A program made the position numbers and the translations under genes. 64,000 nt of DNA, taken from NCBI RefSeq assembly GCF_004348685.1, contig NZ_SMKO01000012.1:50271-114270 (forward strand), read 5' to 3'. Shown piece after piece: positions 53,483 to 63,430 of this stretch. Positions within the stretch are counted from its first letter, which is position 1. Every line of letters starts with the position of its first letter. The DNA comes from Nonomuraea deserti. Its GTDB lineage: Bacteria > Actinomycetota > Actinomycetes > Streptosporangiales > Streptosporangiaceae. Below the pieces are notes generated by a model. That model worked only from the letters and a program-made list of their open reading frames with translations. It had not been told where the DNA came from and ran no database searches.

Positions 53483-55366
53483 TCAGTCGTCGAGTTCGCG
53501 GCGGAGCCGGTGCAACCGCAGCGCCAGCTGCACTTCCAGCGTGTGATCCGGGCTGTTCCAGTCCATGCCGAGGAGACGTCTGACCCGGTCGAGGCGCTGG
53601 GTGACGGTGTTCGGGTGGATGTGCAGCCGTTTGGCGCTGGCGACCAGGCTCTGCCCGGTGGCGAAGTACGTTCCGAGCGTCTCCATCAGCGCGGTGGACC
53701 GCTGTTCGTCGTGCCGGATGACCGGCCCGAGCGTGCGTTCCACGAAGCGCACCGCGGACGCGCCGTCGCCGAGCAGCAGTCCGGCGTACCCCAGGTCGTC
53801 GGCCGTGGCGGCGGCTCCCACCCGTTCGAGCCGGAGCAGGGCCTGTACGCAGGCCAGCGCCTCCGCGTAGGCGCTGGGCAGGTCGGCCGGGTCGTCGACC
53901 GGTCCCGCGGCGCCGACGGTGACCGGCGACCCCAGCCGCGTGGTCATCGAGCGTGCTATCTGGCGTCCCGTCAGCGACGGGTCGTCGGACGGGACGACCA
54001 GGATCGCCTGGCCGTCCCGCACCGTGCTCAGACCGTCGCGGGCGGCCGCGAGGTCGGACGCCACCGAGGCGAGGCTCTGCCGGTTCTCCGCCCGGATGTG
54101 CGCGACGACGACGGCGTGCCGCTTCTGGGGCTGGTAGCCGATCCGCAGGGCCCGCTCGGCCAGTGACGAGTACGTGCGGGGAGTGGGCGTGAGGAGGTCG
54201 TCCAGCAACTCGCCGCGCACCCTGGCCTCCGCGGCGGCGAGGTTGCGGCTGAACAGCTGGAGCAACGATGCGACGACGGCCGCCCTGGCGAGCAGCCGCC
54301 TGTCCAGGTCGCCCACGGGCGCAGTCGGCGGGCCCCAGACCAGGGTGCCGAGGTTCTCGGTGCCGGCGACGAGACCGGTGACCCAGTACGTCCCGTCGTG
54401 GGCGACGGCGGACCGGCCCGCGGCGCCGCCCGCCGCGGCGGACATCGCCCGCAGCACCTCATGGGACGCACCCGGGGTCCAGGCGACGGGCGTCTCGAAC
54501 TCGTCGAAGATGGCGAGCACGCCACCGAGCTGATCGCCCGCCGCGGCCACGACCTCCTGCACGCCGCCGCCCCGGAGCACGATGGCCATGCTCTGGTCGT
54601 GCGCCGCGACCGCCCTTTCCTGGTCGACCGTACGTTGCCGCAGGGCCTCGTTCTCCCGCCGGAGCGCCGCCAGGGTCTGCTCCTGGTCGTGCCTCGACCG
54701 CGCCTGCTCGATGGCGGTCGCGGCGAGGGTGGCGAAGGAGCCCAGGAGAGCGATGGCGTCGTGGGAGAACCACCCCGGCGTGCGGTTGGCGGCGAACAGC
54801 ACCCCGATGACGGCGCTGGTGCGCAGCGGCACGCCGACGATCGACACCTGCCGCTCCGCCCTGACCGAGGTGTCGACCTCCGGATCGTGCGTCAGCCGTT
54901 CGTCGCTGAAGTAGTCGGGCGTCGAGAACGGCGTGCCCGTGGCGGCGACCCTGCCGCCGATGCCGATCCCGAACGGGATCCTGACGTCCTTCCACGCCGA
55001 GGAGGTCGCGCCGACCATCACCTGCATGCAGGTCGCCCGGCCCTCGTTGTCGTTGAGGCTCAGGTAGGCCATGTCGCAGCCGAGCAGCCGCTGTGCCTGG
55101 TTCACGATCAGGCTGAGGATCTTGTCGGGGTCGCTGCGGTCCTCCGCCAGTTCCTTCGCGCACTCGACCAGCGCACGCTGCTGTTCGTGGCGGCTGCGCC
55201 GCTTCTCCAGCATGTCGCGGAGTTGGAGCGCGAGCGTGTGCTCGCCCTGCAGATCCGCTATCTCGGCGGGTGAGGCGGCGCCCGCCACCGCGTCGTGCAG
55301 GACCTCGTCGTAGTGGGGCAGCGGGGCCCCGTCCACGAGAAGCTGGAGGAAACTGCGCCTGTTCAC
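53483..55366 (-). CDS. PucR/CdaR-type regulator with GAF domain
   Basis: 627 residues from GTG at 55366. Residues ~60-215 form a GAF domain (ILSLIVNQAQRLLGCDMAYLSLND, IPFGIGIGGRVAATG, SIVGVPLRTSAVIGVLFAAN). A coiled coil follows, then a second sensory part with VVVAHIRAENRQSLASVASD and a GGDEF-like region. The C-terminal PucR helix-turn-helix is LMETLGTYFATGQSLVASAK followed by RLHIHPNTVTQRLDRVRRLL. Such proteins often activate nitrogen or amino-acid catabolism genes. It follows the ABC importer operon on the same strand after 209 bp and may control it. Confidence 0.9.
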   Translation of the reverse strand: MNRRSFLQLLVDGAPLPHYDEVLHDAVAGAASPAEIADLQGEHTLALQLRDMLEKRRSRHEQQRALVECAKELAEDRSDPDKILSLIVNQAQRLLGCDMAYLSLNDNEGRATCMQVMVGATSSAWKDVRIPFGIGIGGRVAATGTPFSTPDYFSDERLTHDPEVDTSVRAERQVSIVGVPLRTSAVIGVLFAANRTPGWFSHDAIALLGSFATLAATAIEQARSRHDQEQTLAALRRENEALRQRTVDQERAVAAHDQSMAIVLRGGGVQEVVAAAGDQLGGVLAIFDEFETPVAWTPGASHEVLRAMSAAAGGAAGRSAVAHDGTYWVTGLVAGTENLGTLVWGPPTAPVGDLDRRLLARAAVVASLLQLFSRNLAAAEARVRGELLDDLLTPTPRTYSSLAERALRIGYQPQKRHAVVVAHIRAENRQSLASVASDLAAARDGLSTVRDGQAILVVPSDDPSLTGRQIARSMTTRLGSPVTVGAAGPVDDPADLPSAYAEALACVQALLRLERVGAAATADDLGYAGLLLGDGASAVRFVERTLGPVIRHDEQRSTALMETLGTYFATGQSLVASAKRLHIHPNTVTQRLDRVRRLLGMDWNSPDHTLEVQLALRLHRLRRELDD

Positions 55367-55575
55367 ACCCTTGCTCCCGTCACCACGGCACGTCCGCAGG
55401 ACTCGTCAGCCGGTGCCGACGCCGTCGATCGCCGCGTGATCGATGACTTGCCCATCGTTGTAGCTTTCGCGCTCCCACAATGGGCACTAGTCAAGTCCCG
55501 CGGATCGCGAATTACCAGGCTGCGGAGATAGGTGATTTCACGGGGCGTTCCCACTCGACGAGTGGGCTTCCACGG

Positions 55576-56583
55576 TCAGGCCGGGGTGTCGACCGACTTC
55601 CTGGATTCGGCGGCCACGTCGGCGGGCGCGGCGGGCGTACGCCGGGCGGCCAGCAGGTGGCGGGCCGTTCCCCAGATGCCCCGGCGGAACAGCAGCACGA
55701 CCACGATGAAGATCGAGCCGGTGATGATCCCGGTCTCGGCGAATCCGGCGGTGGCCAGGAAGTCCTGGAGCTGGACGATCAGGGCCGCGCCGATGGCGCC
55801 GCCCCACAGCGTGCCGATCCCGCCGAGGATGACCATCATCACGGCCTGCCCGGAGGTGGTCCAGTAGACGCCCTCGAGCGAGGCGAAACCGTGGCCGATG
55901 GCGAAGACTCCCCCGGCGGTCCCGGCGAGCGCGGCGGACAGGACGAAGGCCTGCAGCTTGTAGCGGTCGACCGGGTAACCGAGGGCGCGCGCCCGATCCG
56001 GGTTGGCGCGGATGGACACCAGCACCCGGCCGAACGGCGAGCGCACGATGCGCCAGGCGACGAACAGCCCGGCCAGCACGAACGGCAGGCCCGCGTAGTA
56101 GAAAAAGAACGAGTCGGACAGGTCGAGCCCGAACAGCTCCCGGGGGATCCCCTGCAGGCCGTTCTCCCCGCCCGTGACGTCCCGCCACTGGTTGGCGACG
56201 AAATAGATCATCTGGGCGAAGGCCAGGGTGACCATGGCGAAATAGATGCCGCTGAGCCGTACTGACAGGAATCCGATCGGGAGCGCCAGCAGTGCCGTGA
56301 ACGCCGCGCCGCCCGCGATCGCGACCGGGAACGGCAGCCCGGTGTGCAGCGCGATCAGGCCGGTGCAGTAGGCCGACCCGCCCCAGAACGCGGCGTGCCC
56401 GAACGACAGCAGCCCGGTGAAGCCCAGCAGCAGGTCCACCGCCGCGGCGAACAGCGCCCAGCAGGCGATGTCGAGCGCCACCGGCGGGTAGATCAGCCAG
56501 GGCAGGGCGAAGGCGGCGACGAGCCCGGCCGCCAGGAGCAGCCATCCGCCCCGGCCCGAGCGGGCCAGCCTGGTCAGGATCAC
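55576..56583 (-). CDS. livM: Branched-chain amino acid/amide-type ABC transporter permease (LivM)
   Basis: 335 residues from GTG at 56583, overlapping the LivH stop (GTGA). About ten hydrophobic segments. LivM features: GFTGLLSFGHAAFWGGSAYC, LRLSGIYFAMVTLAF-like VRLSGIYFAMVTLAFAQMIY, RSPFGRVLVSIRANPDRARA followed by LGYPVDRYKLQAFVLSAALA, and ILGGIGTLWGGAIGAAL. Together with LivH it forms the transmembrane channel of a HAAT-family importer. Substrate may be branched-chain amino acids, urea, amides or aromatic acids. Confidence 0.9.
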   Translation of the reverse strand: MILTRLARSGRGGWLLLAAGLVAAFALPWLIYPPVALDIACWALFAAAVDLLLGFTGLLSFGHAAFWGGSAYCTGLIALHTGLPFPVAIAGGAAFTALLALPIGFLSVRLSGIYFAMVTLAFAQMIYFVANQWRDVTGGENGLQGIPRELFGLDLSDSFFFYYAGLPFVLAGLFVAWRIVRSPFGRVLVSIRANPDRARALGYPVDRYKLQAFVLSAALAGTAGGVFAIGHGFASLEGVYWTTSGQAVMMVILGGIGTLWGGAIGAALIVQLQDFLATAGFAETGIITGSIFIVVVLLFRRGIWGTARHLLAARRTPAAPADVAAESRKSVDTPA

Positions 56584-57443
56584 CGGAACGCCTCCTCGCG
56601 TCCGAACAGCCCGGCCGGGCGCCACAGCAGCACGACGGCCATGAGGATGAACACCAGGATCTGGGAGAGCGCCGGCACGTACAGGTTGCCGAGGGCCGAC
56701 ACCAGCCCGACGGCGAAGCCCGCGGCGACCGAGCCGAACACCGAGCCGAGACCGCCGATCACCACGACCGCGAAGACGGTGATGATGAGGTCGGCGCCCA
56801 TGAGCGGGTTGACCGCCCGCATCGGCGCGGCCAGCACCCCGGCGAACGCGGCCAGCGCGATCCCGAAGCCGAACACCGGGGTCACCCACCGGCCGACGTC
56901 GATGCCGAGCGCCCCGGTCAGCTCGGGCCGCTCGGTCGCGGCCCGGACGATCATCCCGACGCGGGTACGCGTGAGCACCACCCACACGACGACGCACATC
57001 AGCACCGACACCCCCAGCACGAACACCTGGTAGGCGGGGTAGGTGAACAGCCCCAGGTCGACCGTGCCGTCCAGGGCCGGCGGCCTCGGGTACGGCTGTG
57101 AGCTCACCCCGTACTCCCGCTTCACCAGGTCCTGCAGGATGAGCGCGAGACCGAACGTGAACAGGAAGTTGTAGAGGGGGTCGAGCGGCGTCAGCCGCCG
57201 GATGAACAGCCGTTCCAGCACGATCCCCGCGACGCCCAGCAGCGGCGGCACCAGCAGCAGGGACAGCCAGAAGTTCAGGCCGAACGAGTCGAGCGCGACG
57301 AACGCCCCGAAGGCGCCGAGCATGTAGAACGCGCCGTGGGCCAGGTTGACCACGCCGAGCATCCCGAAGATGACGGACAGGCCGAGGGCGAGCAGAGCGT
57401 AGAAGGCCCCGCCCACCAGCCCGTTGAACGCCTGCTGGAGCAC
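56580..57443 (-). CDS. livH: Branched-chain amino acid/amide-type ABC transporter permease (LivH)
   Basis: 287 residues starting GTG. The LivH start is typical: LQQAFNGLVGGAFYALLALG followed by LSVIFGMLGVVNLAHGAFYM. Later blocks are LIRRLTPLDPLYNFLFTFGL-type FIRRLTPLDPLYNFLFTFGL, RTRVGMIVRAATERPELTGA and FAVVVIGGLGSVFGSVAAGF. It is 9 bp downstream of the substrate-binding protein gene and overlaps livM. Confidence 0.9.
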   Translation of the reverse strand: MLQQAFNGLVGGAFYALLALGLSVIFGMLGVVNLAHGAFYMLGAFGAFVALDSFGLNFWLSLLLVPPLLGVAGIVLERLFIRRLTPLDPLYNFLFTFGLALILQDLVKREYGVSSQPYPRPPALDGTVDLGLFTYPAYQVFVLGVSVLMCVVVWVVLTRTRVGMIVRAATERPELTGALGIDVGRWVTPVFGFGIALAAFAGVLAAPMRAVNPLMGADLIITVFAVVVIGGLGSVFGSVAAGFAVGLVSALGNLYVPALSQILVFILMAVVLLWRPAGLFGREEAFR

Positions 57444-57452
57444 GCCGGCCGC

Positions 57453-58694
57453 CTACAGCTTGCAGGCGGGGTCGGGCTGCGGCTGGAACGCCTCCGACGC
57501 CGGGATGGTCTTGAGGACCTTCACGTAGTCCCACGGCTCCTTGACCTCGCTGGACGGCTTGACCTGCGACAGGTAGGCGTCGTGCAGCAGCAGGTGGTCC
57601 TGGGCGCGGATGGTGCCGTTGCGGGCGAACATGTCCTCGATCTTGTGGCCTTCGAGCTGCTTGACCACCTCGTCGGAGTTGTCGGTGCCCCCGCGCTGCA
57701 CGGCCTCCAGGTACTGCAGGGCGGCCGAGTAGTTGGCCGCCATGTTGGCGGTGGGCCGCTTGCCGGTCTTGGCGTGGAACCTGTCGGCCCAGGCGCGCGA
57801 CTTCTCGTCGGCGTTCCAGTACCACATGTCGGTGTAGCGGGTCCCGGCCAGGGCGTCCGGTCCGAGCGAGTGGATGTCGCTGAGCGCCAGCAGCCCGACC
57901 GCCAGACCGACGCCCTTGTCGCGCAGCTTGTACTCGTTGTACTGCTTCACCAGGTTGACCAGGTCACCGCCGGCCTGCATCGTGCCGATGACCTGCGGCT
58001 TGGGGTCGAGGTTCGGCGCCTTGAGCAGGAACGTGGAGAAGTTGTCGTTGGGGAACGGCGTCGGGTCGGACTCGACCACGGTGCCGCCGGCCGCGTTGAT
58101 CGCCGTGCTGAAGGTCTTCTCCATGTCCTGCCCGAACGCGTAGTCGGGGTAGACGATGTACCAGTTCTTGGAGCCGTCCTTGGTGACCTCGGTGCCGGTG
58201 CCGTGGGCCAGCATGTAGCTGTTGTAGCCGTAGTGGAAGGTGTACTTGTTGCACTGCTTGCCTTCCAGCTCGGTGCTGGCGGCGCCGACGTCGATGAACA
58301 CCTTCTTCTTGTTCTTGGCGATGGTGGCGACGGCGAACGCGGCCGAGGAGGTCGGCACGTCGAGGATCACGTCGGCCTGCTGCCGGTCGTAGAGCTCCTG
58401 CGCCTTGGAGTTGGCGATCTCCGGCTTGTTCTGGTGGTCGGCGTCCTTCACCTCGATCGTCTTGGCCGCCGCCTTGTCGCCATATTTCGCCTGAAAGTCG
58501 GCCACCGCCATCTTGACGGCCTCGATCGTCTGACGCCCCGAGGTGTCGGCGTAGATGCCCGACTGGTCGTTCAGCACGGCCAGCACCACCTTGCCGTCGC
58601 TGATCTTCTCGTCGCCGCCGCCCGGCCCGCCTCCGCACCCGGCCAGCAGCAGCCCCGTGGCGGCCAGGCAGCCGCTCCAGCCTGTGACTCTCAT
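57453..58694 (-). CDS. livK: Substrate-binding lipoprotein of the ABC importer (LivK type)
   Basis: 413 residues; ATG with GGAGATGCC upstream. A lipoprotein signal ends in the lipobox LLLAGCGGG (~17-25). The periplasmic-binding type I fold is visible: KVVLAVLNDQSGIYADTSG, VILDVPTSSAAFAVATIAKN, IVYPDYAFGQDMEKTFSTAI and DMWYWNADEKSRAWADRFHA. The pattern LNDxSGxYxDxxG resembles amide-urea or aromatic-acid binding members more than leucine-binding ones. It is anchored outside the membrane and delivers substrate to LivHM. Confidence 0.92.
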   Translation of the reverse strand: MRVTGWSGCLAATGLLLAGCGGGPGGGDEKISDGKVVLAVLNDQSGIYADTSGRQTIEAVKMAVADFQAKYGDKAAAKTIEVKDADHQNKPEIANSKAQELYDRQQADVILDVPTSSAAFAVATIAKNKKKVFIDVGAASTELEGKQCNKYTFHYGYNSYMLAHGTGTEVTKDGSKNWYIVYPDYAFGQDMEKTFSTAINAAGGTVVESDPTPFPNDNFSTFLLKAPNLDPKPQVIGTMQAGGDLVNLVKQYNEYKLRDKGVGLAVGLLALSDIHSLGPDALAGTRYTDMWYWNADEKSRAWADRFHAKTGKRPTANMAANYSAALQYLEAVQRGGTDNSDEVVKQLEGHKIEDMFARNGTIRAQDHLLLHDAYLSQVKPSSEVKEPWDYVKVLKTIPASEAFQPQPDPACKL

Positions 58695-58732
58695 TCAGGC
58701 ATCTCCTCTGTTTCCCGGCGGGGTGGTGGTCG

Positions 58733-59440
58733 TCAGATTCCGAGGTACTCGAGCAGCTCGTGCTCGCGCTCGCGGACCTGGTCGTTGTCCAGCGACTCGA
58801 CGATCCGGCCCTCGGCGAGCAGATAGTGGCGGTCGGCGACGGTCGCGGCGAAGTGCACGTTCTGCTCGATGAGCAGCACGGTCACCCCGGCCGCCTTGAC
58901 CTCGCGGAGGATCTCGCCGATCTGCTGGACGATCAGCGGCGACAGGCCCTCGGTGGGCTCGTCGCACAGCAGCAGCCGGGCACCCGTCCGCAGCACGCGA
59001 GCCAGCGCGAGCATCTGCTGCTCACCGCCCGACAACTTCGTCCCGGGGAACCGGCGCCGCTCGCGCAGCGGCGGGAACGTCTCGTACACCCGCTTGAGCG
59101 ACCACGGCTCCTGGCTCCCCTTGGTCACGGGCGGGAGCAGCAGGTTCTCCTCCACCGACAAGGTGGCGTACACGCCCCGGTCGTCGGGGACGAAGCCCAG
59201 GCCGCGGCGGGCCCTGCGGTGCGGGGCCAGGCCGGTGATGTCCTCGTCGGCCAGCGAGACCGTGCCCGTGGTCCTGCCGTACGAGCCGTGCAGTCCCATC
59301 AGGCAGCGCAGCAGCGTGGTCTTGCCCGCGCCGTTGCGGCCCACCAGCGTGACGATCTCGCCCTCGTCGACCCGCATCGACACCTCGCGCAGGGCCTGCG
59401 CCTCGCCGTACCAGGCCGACAGCCGGTCAACGCGCAGCAT
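58733..59440 (-). CDS. livF: ABC importer ATP-binding protein (LivF)
   Basis: 235 residues. Walker A GRNGAGKTT (~34-42), GLGFVPDDRGVYATLSVEENL, signature LSGGEQQMLALARVL (~136-150), Walker B LLLCDEPTEGLSP and IEQNVHFAATVADRHYLLAEG match LivF/UrtE proteins. It starts 14 bp inside the end of livG. DDRGVYATL in place of the common EGRxIFxxL is a subfamily variation. Confidence 0.93.
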   Translation of the reverse strand: MLRVDRLSAWYGEAQALREVSMRVDEGEIVTLVGRNGAGKTTLLRCLMGLHGSYGRTTGTVSLADEDITGLAPHRRARRGLGFVPDDRGVYATLSVEENLLLPPVTKGSQEPWSLKRVYETFPPLRERRRFPGTKLSGGEQQMLALARVLRTGARLLLCDEPTEGLSPLIVQQIGEILREVKAAGVTVLLIEQNVHFAATVADRHYLLAEGRIVESLDNDQVREREHELLEYLGI

Positions 59441-60233
59441 GGGAGTCTCCGAGGTAGGCGGTGATAACCCGCGGGTCGTGGCGGATCTCGGCGTACGGGC
59501 CTTCGGCCAGCACCTTGCCGTGCTGCAGGACGGTCACCCGGTCGGCGAGGCTGGCCACCACGTTCATGTTGTGCTCGACCAGGACCACGGTGCGGCCCGC
59601 GCGGATCTTGCGGATGAGCTCGCTGGTACGGTCGACGTCCTCCACGCCCATCCCGGCGGTCGGCTCGTCGAGCAGGAGCACCTTGGGGTCCAGGGCCAGG
59701 GCGAGCGCCAGCTCCAGCGCGCGTTTGCTCCCGTACGGCAGCGAACCCGCCGGGACGTCGCCGTGGCCGGACAAGCCGACCTGGTCGAGCAGTTCCTCCG
59801 CGCGCTCCGCGAAGCGGGCCAGCGCCCGGTCGGAACGCCAGAACTGCCAGCCCAGACCGGTGGGGCTGGCCAGTGCCAGCTCCACGTGCTGGTGCGGGGT
59901 CAGCTCGGCGAACAGGCTGGTGATCTGGAACGAGCGCGCCACGCCCAGCCGGGTGATCGCCTCGGGGTTGCGCCCGGCCAGCTCCCGGCCGCCCGCCAGC
60001 AGCACGCTGCCCGCGGTCGGCTTCAGGAATCCGGTGAGCAGGTTGAACAGGGTGGTCTTGCCTGCGCCGTTGGGTCCCACCAGCGCGTGCACGCTGCCCT
60101 CGGCCACGTCCAGGTCCACGCCGTCCACGGCGAGGAAGCCGCGGAACTCCCTGCTCAGCCCGCGCACCTTCAGGACGGGGACGGATCCGCCCGGGGCGGC
60201 GCCCTGCCCGCTCCCCACCGGATCTGCTCCCAT
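59427..60233 (-). CDS. livG: ABC importer ATP-binding protein (LivG)
   Basis: 268 residues; ATG behind GAGGAGGGCGC. Walker A GPNGAGKTTLFNLLTGF (~53-69), ARSFQITSLFAELTPHQHVEL, Walker B VLLLDEPTAGMGVEDV and EHNMNVVASLADRVTVL. The signature reads LPYGSKRALELALAL, the LivG variant of LSGGQ. First gene of the livGFKHM operon. A dyad upstream (60257-60270) may be its operator. Confidence 0.93.
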   Translation of the reverse strand: MGADPVGSGQGAAPGGSVPVLKVRGLSREFRGFLAVDGVDLDVAEGSVHALVGPNGAGKTTLFNLLTGFLKPTAGSVLLAGGRELAGRNPEAITRLGVARSFQITSLFAELTPHQHVELALASPTGLGWQFWRSDRALARFAERAEELLDQVGLSGHGDVPAGSLPYGSKRALELALALALDPKVLLLDEPTAGMGVEDVDRTSELIRKIRAGRTVVLVEHNMNVVASLADRVTVLQHGKVLAEGPYAEIRHDPRVITAYLGDSHAAR

Positions 60234-60256
60234 GCGCCCTCCTCGCGCGTCATGAC

Positions 60257-60270
60257 GTGACCCGAGTCAC
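60257..60270. promoter_or_regulatory. Dyad upstream of the ABC importer operon
   Basis: GTGAC-CCGA-GTCAC, 24 bp before the livG start and covering the likely leader. The regulator is unknown; the PucR-type protein encoded downstream is one candidate. Confidence 0.4.
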
Positions 60271-60459
60271 CATCAGGCCGCCGTAACCGTGAACGCTAAG
60301 TGGCAGCCGGGCCGGTGGACCAGGTGAGGCGGACACACATTCCGGCAGCCCACTATGAGCTGGCACACATCGGGCCACCGCGAGATCAATCACCTTCGCT
60401 CCCAAGCGCCCCATAAGTAGCATGCGTCCCATCCTGAACGTGACTACCGATCGGGGCCC

Positions 60460-61469
60460 ATGGTGCTGAATCGTCGAGACGTGCTGAAGGCCGCCCTGGT
60501 CGCGCCGATCGGAGTGGGAGCGGCACGACCGCCGTCCTTCGGCTGGCGCAGGAGGGGAGACTGAACCTCGGCACCCCGGTGACAAGCCTGCTGGACCTCG
60601 AACCGATGGCCGGCAGGCAGGCGGACGCGCGGCTGGCGAACGTGACCATGTGGCGGCTGCTGCAGCACTCCGGAGGCTGGGACCGCGAGATCTCCGACGA
60701 CCCCGGCGTCATCGAGCACAAGATCGCCGACACTCTCGGCACCGGCCTGCCGAACGACAAGGCCGACATGATGACCTACATGACGGGCCTGCCCCTCGAC
60801 TTCGCGCCCGGCTCCAGGTTCGCCTACTGCAACTACGGCTACCTGCTGCTCGGCCGGGTGATCGAGGCGATCACGGGCCAGAGCTACGGGTCGTACGTCA
60901 CCGGCAGGCTGCTCGCCCCGCTCGGGATCACCCGCATGCGGCTGGGCCGCACGCTGAAGGCCGACACCCCGGGCGAGGTGCCCTACGAGTCGCGCTACAC
61001 CGCCACGACCGTGCTCGACGAGTCCGGCGCGAAGGTCCCGCGCCCGTACGGCGGGTTCAACATGGACAACAAGGACGCCAGCGGCGGCTGGGTGGCCACC
61101 GCCATGGACCTCGTCAGGTTCGAGCGGGTCTTCGACGTGCCCTCGGCCGCGAACGTGCTGGACTCACGGTCGATCTCCCGGGCCTTCGCCAGGCCCGAGT
61201 GGGGCACGTTCTCCTCCGGCTCCTGGTACGGCGCCGGCTGGTACGTCCGCGAGAAGAACGGCGGGTACAACACCTGGCACACCGGAGGCCTGGCCGGCAC
61301 CTACACCTACCTCGTCAGGAGGTACGACGGGGTCACCTACGCCGCCTGCTTCAACCGCCGCGACGAGGGTGCGGGGCCCGCCTTCGACGTCATCGGCGAC
61401 CTCCTGTACGACGTGGCCGACAACATCGCCACGTGGCCCTCGGTGGACTACGGCTCGCTGTACTTCTGA
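60460..61469 (+). pseudogene. Serine hydrolase (beta-lactamase family) with N-terminal deletion removing the nucleophile
   Basis: The gene opens with a twin-arginine-like signal (MVLNRRDVLKAALVAPIGVG) from ATG at 60460 but this frame ends at a TGA near 60562. The shifted frame continues TTAVLRLAQEGRLNLGTPVT and remains open to 61469 with the class C beta-lactamase/esterase fold: FAYCNYGYLLLGRVIEAITG (YxN motif) and NTWHTGGLAGTYTYL (HxG motif). The region that should carry the catalytic SxxK motif, expected just before TTAVLRL, is missing. The simplest reading is an internal deletion plus frameshift, leaving an inactive gene. A GTG or ATG restart (60589 or 60606) could still make a protein without the nucleophile. 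Confidence 0.75.
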
Positions 61470-61489
61470 CCGCGCGCCGCGTCCGTGGC

Positions 61490-61954
<465 letters not shown>

Positions 61955-61994
61955 GAGACAACCCCTTTCGTCGATTCCTGAGAGCGAGACGGGC

Positions 61995-62405
61995 TCAGCG
62001 GAGCTCCTGGATGCGGACCAGGTTGCCCGCGGGATCGCGGAAGGCGCAGTCGCGGACACCGTACGACTGCTCCGTCGGCTCCTGGACGACCTCGGCGTCG
62101 CCGGCCTGCACCTTCTCGAAGAGGCCGTCGAGGTCCCGGGTGGCCAGCAGGATCCAGCCGTAGGTGCCCTTGGCCATCATCTCGAGGATGGTGCGGCGCT
62201 CGTCCTCGGTGATGCCGGGGTCGGCGGCCGGCGGCGCCAGGAGGATGGACGTGCCCGGCTGGCCGGGAGGGCCGACCGTGATCCAGCGCATCTTGCCCTG
62301 CCCGACGTCGCTGCGCACCTCGAAGCCTAGGCTGTCGCGGTAGAAGGCCAGGGAGGCCTCCGGGTCGTCGTGCGGCAGGAAGGTCGTGTGAATGGTGACG
62401 TCCAT
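61995..62405 (-). CDS. VOC superfamily (glyoxalase-like) protein
   Basis: 136 residues. Features of a two-module vicinal oxygen chelate fold: TIHTTFLPHDDPEASLAFYR, DSLGFEVRSDVGQGKMRWITVGP, AGDAEVVQEPTEQSYGVRDC and AFRDPAGNLVRIQEL, with the metal-site glutamate near the end and a histidine at the start. VOC proteins include glyoxalases, dioxygenases and antibiotic-binding proteins. Upstream of and probably co-transcribed with the short AraC regulator. Confidence 0.9.
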   Translation of the reverse strand: MDVTIHTTFLPHDDPEASLAFYRDSLGFEVRSDVGQGKMRWITVGPPGQPGTSILLAPPAADPGITEDERRTILEMMAKGTYGWILLATRDLDGLFEKVQAGDAEVVQEPTEQSYGVRDCAFRDPAGNLVRIQELR

Positions 62406-62465
62406 ACCGCCACGTTAACCGCGGCCCGACGACCGGCGCTTCTCCGATCCTGACCGGCCCCGTGG

Positions 62466-63158
62466 TCAGCTCGCCGACACGGAGAAGCCGTTGGTACGGA
62501 AGTCCATCCCGCCGCTGGACGACGTGATCTCGTAGCCGAACTGGACGTCGCCGACCGTCACGTCGCCGAACCAGTTCCTGGCCCTGATCCAGTCCAGGAC
62601 CGCCTTGATGTCGACGGTTCCCGAGGTGGCGTTGCCCCGCCGGATGAAGGAGAACACCTCGTTGGACCCGTTGGAGCCGCGGTAGACGTCCCAGCTGTGG
62701 CCGCCCACCGAGGCTCCGGCCTGCCACGACCCGAGCGGGCCCACCGGGCCGTACTTGTTCATCCAGAGCATGATCTCGTAGGTGTGGCCGTCGCACCAGA
62801 TGTCGTACGCGCTCGCGTAGGCGCCGGCGCTCGGCACGGTGACGTTGAAGCTGCTGGTCACGCTGCGGAGAGCGCTGAGCCGCCGGTTCACGTTCTTCGT
62901 GGCGTTGGGGTAGGACTTGACGCCGCCGGTGTTGGGGTGGTTCGCCCAGACCCCCCAGTCGCCGTACGAGTTCGCCCAGATGGTCTGCGGGCCGGCGCCG
63001 CTGCCCCAGATGTTGTTGTAGAGGGTGTAGCCGCCGTTGGTCCAGGTGCCCCACTGGTCCGACGAGGACCAGACGGCGGCCTGGGCCGGCTGGGCGAGCA
63101 CTCCGAGGAGCGCGACGAGCACGGACACCGGGACGAAGAGGCGGAGCGTCCTGAGCAT
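62466..63158 (-). CDS. Secreted GH12 endoglucanase/xyloglucanase
   Basis: 230 residues; ATG at 63158 behind GGAAAGGGAG. Signal peptide MLRTLRLFVPVSVLVALLGV to AQA. One GH12 catalytic domain follows: WGTWTNGGYTLYNNIWGSGA, SYGDWGVWANHPNTGGVKSY, YDIWCDGHTYEIMLWMNKYG with the likely nucleophile glutamate in YEIMLW, and VQFGYEITSSSGGMDFRTNG with the acid/base glutamate in FGYEI. There is no binding module. It hydrolyses beta-1,4-glucan or xyloglucan outside the cell. A LacI-type palindrome lies 59 bp upstream. Confidence 0.92.
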   Translation of the reverse strand: MLRTLRLFVPVSVLVALLGVLAQPAQAAVWSSSDQWGTWTNGGYTLYNNIWGSGAGPQTIWANSYGDWGVWANHPNTGGVKSYPNATKNVNRRLSALRSVTSSFNVTVPSAGAYASAYDIWCDGHTYEIMLWMNKYGPVGPLGSWQAGASVGGHSWDVYRGSNGSNEVFSFIRRGNATSGTVDIKAVLDWIRARNWFGDVTVGDVQFGYEITSSSGGMDFRTNGFSVSAS

Positions 63159-63216
63159 GATCTCCCTTTCCGCTGTTGTCCGCCGATGGCAGGCGGCGCC
63201 TTGTCGAAACCGGTGC

Positions 63217-63232
63217 GTCGAAGCGCTTCGAC
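63217..63232. promoter_or_regulatory. LacI-type operator upstream of the GH12 gene
   Basis: GTCGAAGCGCTTCGAC, a perfect 16-bp palindrome with central GCGC as in LacI/GalR operators (CebR-like class). It lies 59 bp before the start codon, in promoter position. The cognate regulator is not in the window. Confidence 0.6.
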
Positions 63233-63355
63233 AAAACCGGCGCTGCCGTGACCGGTTCCGACGGGAAGTGGGGTCACCGTAAGGCCGCATCCGGCCGGAG
63301 GAAACACCGGCCGGCAAGGAATCCTCACCGCCACAGGTCAAGCGGCGGGAACAAC

Positions 63356-63368
63356 GTGAAACTTTCAC
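63356..63368. promoter_or_regulatory. GTGAAA-C-TTTCAC palindrome
   Basis: A perfect 13-bp dyad about 200 bp upstream of the GH12 gene. It has the same GAAA-N-TTTC core as 5310-5320 near the CBM13 esterase and resembles described actinomycete xylanase cis elements. Confidence 0.4.
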
Positions 63369-63430
63369 CCCGCGCCTTCGCGATCGTCGCCGGAGCCGCA
63401 GCCGGAAGAGCACGTCCGGGCAGGGCCGCC

